Origin: an uncultured Porphyromonadaceae bacterium
GTDB taxonomy: Bacteria > Bacteroidota > Bacteroidia > Bacteroidales > Muribaculaceae
NCBI GenBank assembly: GCA_947178685.1
Contig: CAMWZE010000057.1
Coordinates: forward strand, 1-8,025
Length of the DNA stretch: 8,025 bases
Direction: 5' to 3'
Every line of letters starts with the position of its first letter. The first letter of the stretch is position 1. The notes beneath the pieces are model-generated. The model saw only the letters and a program-made list of their open reading frames with translations, was not told the DNA's origin and did not search any database. Of this stretch, positions 5,576-8,025 are shown piece by piece. Made by a program: the position numbers and the translations under genes.

Positions 5576-7382
5576 ATGGCTTAAAAGTTTCCGGGATGTC
5601 TCCCAAGTAAGATCTTGAAAGAGTACGTATATCAAGATTATTTAATAATCCTAGATTATAATGATTATAATGAGGGGGATAGAACACTCCATCGGCTAAC
5701 CGGCTCTCTGTTCGATATGCACGAGTCTCGCATATAGTCTGTTCCTTCCCGCAATAATTCACCTTCATGCTGACTGTCACGAAAGCGACTGTACATCGAT
5801 TACCGGGATCATCCCATTGGTAATACCATTCCAGATTTTTGTCAAAGCTCTTACCCCCCATATTTACCCTCATAAATAATATTTCCTGATGGGTAGACAT
5901 ATAGTATACATGATCGGTCAGCTGAGTAGCAATGCTCTGAGGACGAATCCGACTGGTTGAATCATCGTTGTCATTAAATAGATCTGTCTCCGCAAAGTCG
6001 ACATCCACATCGTAATCCACTATATACGGTTCGATCATAGGATTGAACCTAACATCAAGTTCATAATCCTCTATGGCCGGGAATGCGGCATATCCTTCTA
6101 TCACGCTCTCACTTCCAGCCCCCCCGGACACTACAGTTGGTATAAATCTTGTGACAGGATTATAATACACTATTGGATAGGAATCTAAGGTCCAAGTTCC
6201 TAACCCTTTAAAATTGGAACTGTCCCAATCCGGACTTATAACAGAAGTGTTAAGATCATTCCTTTTCACCAGCATATTATGCAAATTGAACTTAAGATTA
6301 TCTCCTGGAATACTTACTTCGGAGGTGGATTTCCCATCCACTGTTATGGTACCTGATTGGGAGAGTCTTATGTCTGAGACCTGATAATTAGTCTCATTCC
6401 ACATACTTCTTCTGAATAGGAATTTTATACCTTGCTTAAGGGCCTTCCCAATTTGTCCGGAAATCAGACTTTTCGTAGCATCCACCATAAGTTTCCCAAT
6501 ACCGGTAGGTGCGTTATCTTTCCAGATTTTTTCCTCTAATTTATTAAGCACTTTTTTAGAAGCGTCAGTGCCTAATTGAGATACTGAGTTAAGGATTGAT
6601 TTATCGGTTGATGATACAGATGTTATCGTCCCCTGGAGATCAGATTGAGATATTCCATTAAAATTGTATTCTGTAATTATCTGACCGTAAGCACCTGTGT
6701 TGATCTCTAAATCTAAAGGAAATTCTTGATACCTTGATATTTGGAGCTGAAAGCCGTTCCAGCCGTGTGTAAGCTTATCATTAATTACGGCATTGGATAT
6801 TATTAATTCTTTTTCTTTTTCTGAAACTGAATTATTAATAGCCTCTTTGTCTATGGGGGTAAGAAGCGTGGGAATTTCAAAAATTGAATGATTGTTGAAT
6901 TTACTATTAGTCGGATTCATCGTCCAAACCATATTGGATATAGTGGATGTTGTTTCATTGTAATAAAAAACTTTAAGGTATCCAGTAAACAGATTATAGA
7001 AACACATATAATTCATCCGTTCATTCTTCCCCTCCTTTTCAAATGTATGGAAAAGCATGGTCCACCCATCTTCCCGTTTTATGTCTTTACAGAATTCATC
7101 AGGAAGGGCTGTAGAAGAGAGATAGGGGTTCCATGGTGTGGACACTCTCTTTTGAATTATCCCATTTCCCATGGTATTTAGTGTTATCTCAGTACAGTTC
7201 TCCCAATCGAATATGAGGTCGGGATTGGTAATGGACAAGGACTCAGAGGGGAGAGTGGCACGGGTTGTGGAGTGAAGAGAGAACTTGGAGTCAGACTGAT
7301 TGATAAGTGGCGCTCCATCTTCCTGGCAGGCAATAAGGAATAAGCCAAGAAAAAAGCTCACATAAATGATAGTTTTTTTCAT
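5574..7382 (-). CDS. Large lipoprotein of unknown function, flanked by LRR lipoprotein genes
   Basis: I do not recognise this 602-residue protein. It begins MKKTIIYVSFFLGLFLIACQED: a signal peptide, a lipobox (LIAC, Cys19) and an acidic QED patch that fits surface export. Residues about 55-170 are rich in aromatic residues and beta strands (GWTMLFHTF, MNYMCFYNLFTGYLKVFYY). Residues about 245-325 look helical and include a Gly/Ala/Lys-rich stretch (TGIGKLMVDATKSLISGQIGKALKQGIKFLF, about 293-323) that could be amphipathic. The rest appears beta-rich, with an acidic run near 457-475 (VDYDVDVDFAETDLFNDNDD, starting near 455) and two closely spaced cysteines (544, 551). No catalytic motif is evident. 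Its placement between two paralogous LRR lipoproteins suggests they act together, perhaps at the cell surface. That is inference from context only. Confidence 0.85.
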   Translation of the reverse strand: MKKTIIYVSFFLGLFLIACQEDGAPLINQSDSKFSLHSTTRATLPSESLSITNPDLIFDWENCTEITLNTMGNGIIQKRVSTPWNPYLSSTALPDEFCKDIKREDGWTMLFHTFEKEGKNERMNYMCFYNLFTGYLKVFYYNETTSTISNMVWTMNPTNSKFNNHSIFEIPTLLTPIDKEAINNSVSEKEKELIISNAVINDKLTHGWNGFQLQISRYQEFPLDLEINTGAYGQIITEYNFNGISQSDLQGTITSVSSTDKSILNSVSQLGTDASKKVLNKLEEKIWKDNAPTGIGKLMVDATKSLISGQIGKALKQGIKFLFRRSMWNETNYQVSDIRLSQSGTITVDGKSTSEVSIPGDNLKFNLHNMLVKRNDLNTSVISPDWDSSNFKGLGTWTLDSYPIVYYNPVTRFIPTVVSGGAGSESVIEGYAAFPAIEDYELDVRFNPMIEPYIVDYDVDVDFAETDLFNDNDDSTSRIRPQSIATQLTDHVYYMSTHQEILFMRVNMGGKSFDKNLEWYYQWDDPGNRCTVAFVTVSMKVNYCGKEQTICETRAYRTESRLADGVFYPPHYNHYNLGLLNNLDIRTLSRSYLGDIPETFKP

Positions 7383-7435
7383 AATGCATGGTTTAGATTT
7401 AGTTTTGGGAATATAAGAAAGTTCTGATAGATAGA

Positions 7436-7443
7436 CAAATATT
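7436..7443 (-). promoter_or_regulatory. Possible -7 element for the 602-residue lipoprotein gene
   Basis: On the minus strand the sequence reads AATATTTG, one mismatch from TAnnTTTG. It lies 54 bases upstream of the ATG at 7382. No clear TTTG is seen about 20 bases further upstream, only a T-rich stretch near 7459. The call is weak. The ECF-type GTATAC/CGTATC element is absent here. Confidence 0.25.
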
Positions 7444-7542
7444 TCAAGAGCACTTCTCTAAAAATATAAGTCTCCAAGATAGAGGAGGGAGGACAGTGGC
7501 TGCTTTAATAATTTTAAATCGCAACAGGGAAGACTATCTAAT

Positions 7543-8025
7543 AGATATGAAAGGGATGATAAAGCCTTCGTGAGCCTATTTAGGTATATTTTGCGATTTG
7601 AGCATCCACACAATTTCTTTGGGGAAGGGAAATTCCTTCAATTCAGGAGGTATTTCATTGTTGATATAGTTCCAGTAGAGATTCGGTATATTCTTCCCTT
7701 CAATAACCTGTCGCCAATTAAATTCGGTGTAGTGATTATATGATAAGTCTACTTTCGCACACATATCCCCAATGTAGTCAGGAACTCTACCGGATAATCG
7801 ATTATATGTTAAAATACATTTCTCAAGCTGAGTCAAATCTGCCAGCTCTTCACATAATTCAGAAAGGGCTGTGCCTTCAATGTCTAGATACTTCAAGGTA
7901 TTTTTGGCCATTTTAATTTCAGATGGAAGTTTACCCATAATACCTACATGTTCGAGATCACCCCAATTACCAAAGATAAATGTGTCAAGCGGACAGTGGA
8001 AAACTTCCCCTGGAAGAGTGAAGTT
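7543..8025 (+). repeat. Direct repeat copy B (partial, continues beyond the window)
   Basis: This is the counterpart of 4676-5146 and covers the partial LRR gene and 33 bases after its stop. The two copies have the same orientation and flank the 602-residue lipoprotein gene, so recombination between them could delete or amplify that gene. The copies differ mainly at one short patch (7945-7970 against 5069-5091) and near the C-terminal codons. Confidence 0.9.
7576..8025 (-). CDS. Partial leucine-rich-repeat protein (5' end outside the window)
   Basis: The frame is open for 149 codons from the window edge to the TAG at 7578-7576. The first visible residues (NFTLPGEVFHCPLDTFIF) align exactly with residues 122-139 of the LRR lipoprotein at 4709-5509. 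The ATG at 7938 therefore sits mid-protein and is not the start. LRR segments LPSEIKMAKNTLKYLDI, LCEELADLTQLEKCILTYNRLSG and VPDYIGDMCAKVDLSYN follow. By homology the missing part should hold a lipoprotein signal and about 120 residues. Compared with its paralogue it has one extra residue in a divergent patch (GNWGDLEHVG against VSSLNSENG) and three extra near the C-terminus (LKEFPFPKEIVW against VTIPQNIRT). It lies upstream of the 602-residue gene on the same strand, with a gap of 193 bases. Confidence 0.88.
   Translation of the reverse strand, partial: NFTLPGEVFHCPLDTFIFGNWGDLEHVGIMGKLPSEIKMAKNTLKYLDIEGTALSELCEELADLTQLEKCILTYNRLSGRVPDYIGDMCAKVDLSYNHYTEFNWRQVIEGKNIPNLYWNYINNEIPPELKEFPFPKEIVWMLKSQNIPK

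Noticed and set aside
7530..7545. ATCTA-A-TAGAT palindrome after the partial LRR gene as a terminator
   Set aside because: The loop would be a single base, which cannot form a hairpin, and there is no T-run.
7576..7938. Taking the ATG at 7938 as the start of a short 120-residue LRR protein
   Set aside because: The frame stays open to the window edge, and the 29 upstream codons align with the middle of the paralogue at 4709-5509, so the gene is cut by the window and not short.
4676..8025. The direct repeats as ends of an insertion sequence or transposon
   Set aside because: The repeats are coding LRR sequence, there is no transposase or terminal inverted repeat, and the simplest reading is gene duplication.

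Overview
The window looks like chromosomal DNA of a gut Bacteroidales, with Muribaculaceae as my best guess. The reasons are the many lipoproteins with lipobox cysteines, the lack of Shine-Dalgarno sequences before most genes, a Bacteroidetes-type TTTG / TAnnTTTG promoter, a small stand-alone ECF sigma factor, DUF4369/TlpA-type thioredoxin lipoproteins, and a secreted protein ending in the YYDLQGRRV...GIFI module typical of this order. The assignment rests on family knowledge; no marker gene is present.

Left half (1-4630). A partial lipoprotein gene runs off the left edge on the minus strand (1-452). It diverges from a plus-strand gene for a secreted protein with three tandem repeats (742-2109), which ends at a clear terminator. 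Then come an ECF sigma-70 factor (2284-2871) and a thioredoxin-fold (TlpA-like) lipoprotein with a WCSPC active site (3110-4522), closed by a very strong terminator (4591-4630).

The main discovery is in the gaps between these genes. The same two-box element, GTATAC-N16-CGTATC, occurs exactly three times. It points at the minus-strand lipoprotein (554-527), at the repeat protein (635-662) and at the TlpA-like lipoprotein (2931-2958). Geometry and sequence fit an ECF-type -35/-10 promoter. The sigma gene lacks the element and instead has a housekeeping-type promoter. I infer a compact local regulon in which the sigma factor drives two periplasmic (DUF4369/TlpA-like) lipoproteins and one exported repeat protein. 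No anti-sigma gene is visible.

Right half (4676-8025). This stretch is visibly richer in A+T and entirely minus-strand. In transcription order it holds a partial leucine-rich-repeat gene (entering from the right edge, stop at 7576), a 602-residue lipoprotein of unknown function (7382-5574), and a complete leucine-rich-repeat lipoprotein (5509-4709). The two LRR genes are close paralogues, and their similarity continues past the stop codons. They therefore form a direct DNA repeat around the unknown gene. One short patch inside the repeat is completely different, flanked by near-identical sequence. Both complete lipoproteins here carry acidic residues right after the lipid cysteine (CQED, CSDD), which fits surface export; the TlpA-like lipoproteins in the left half do not.
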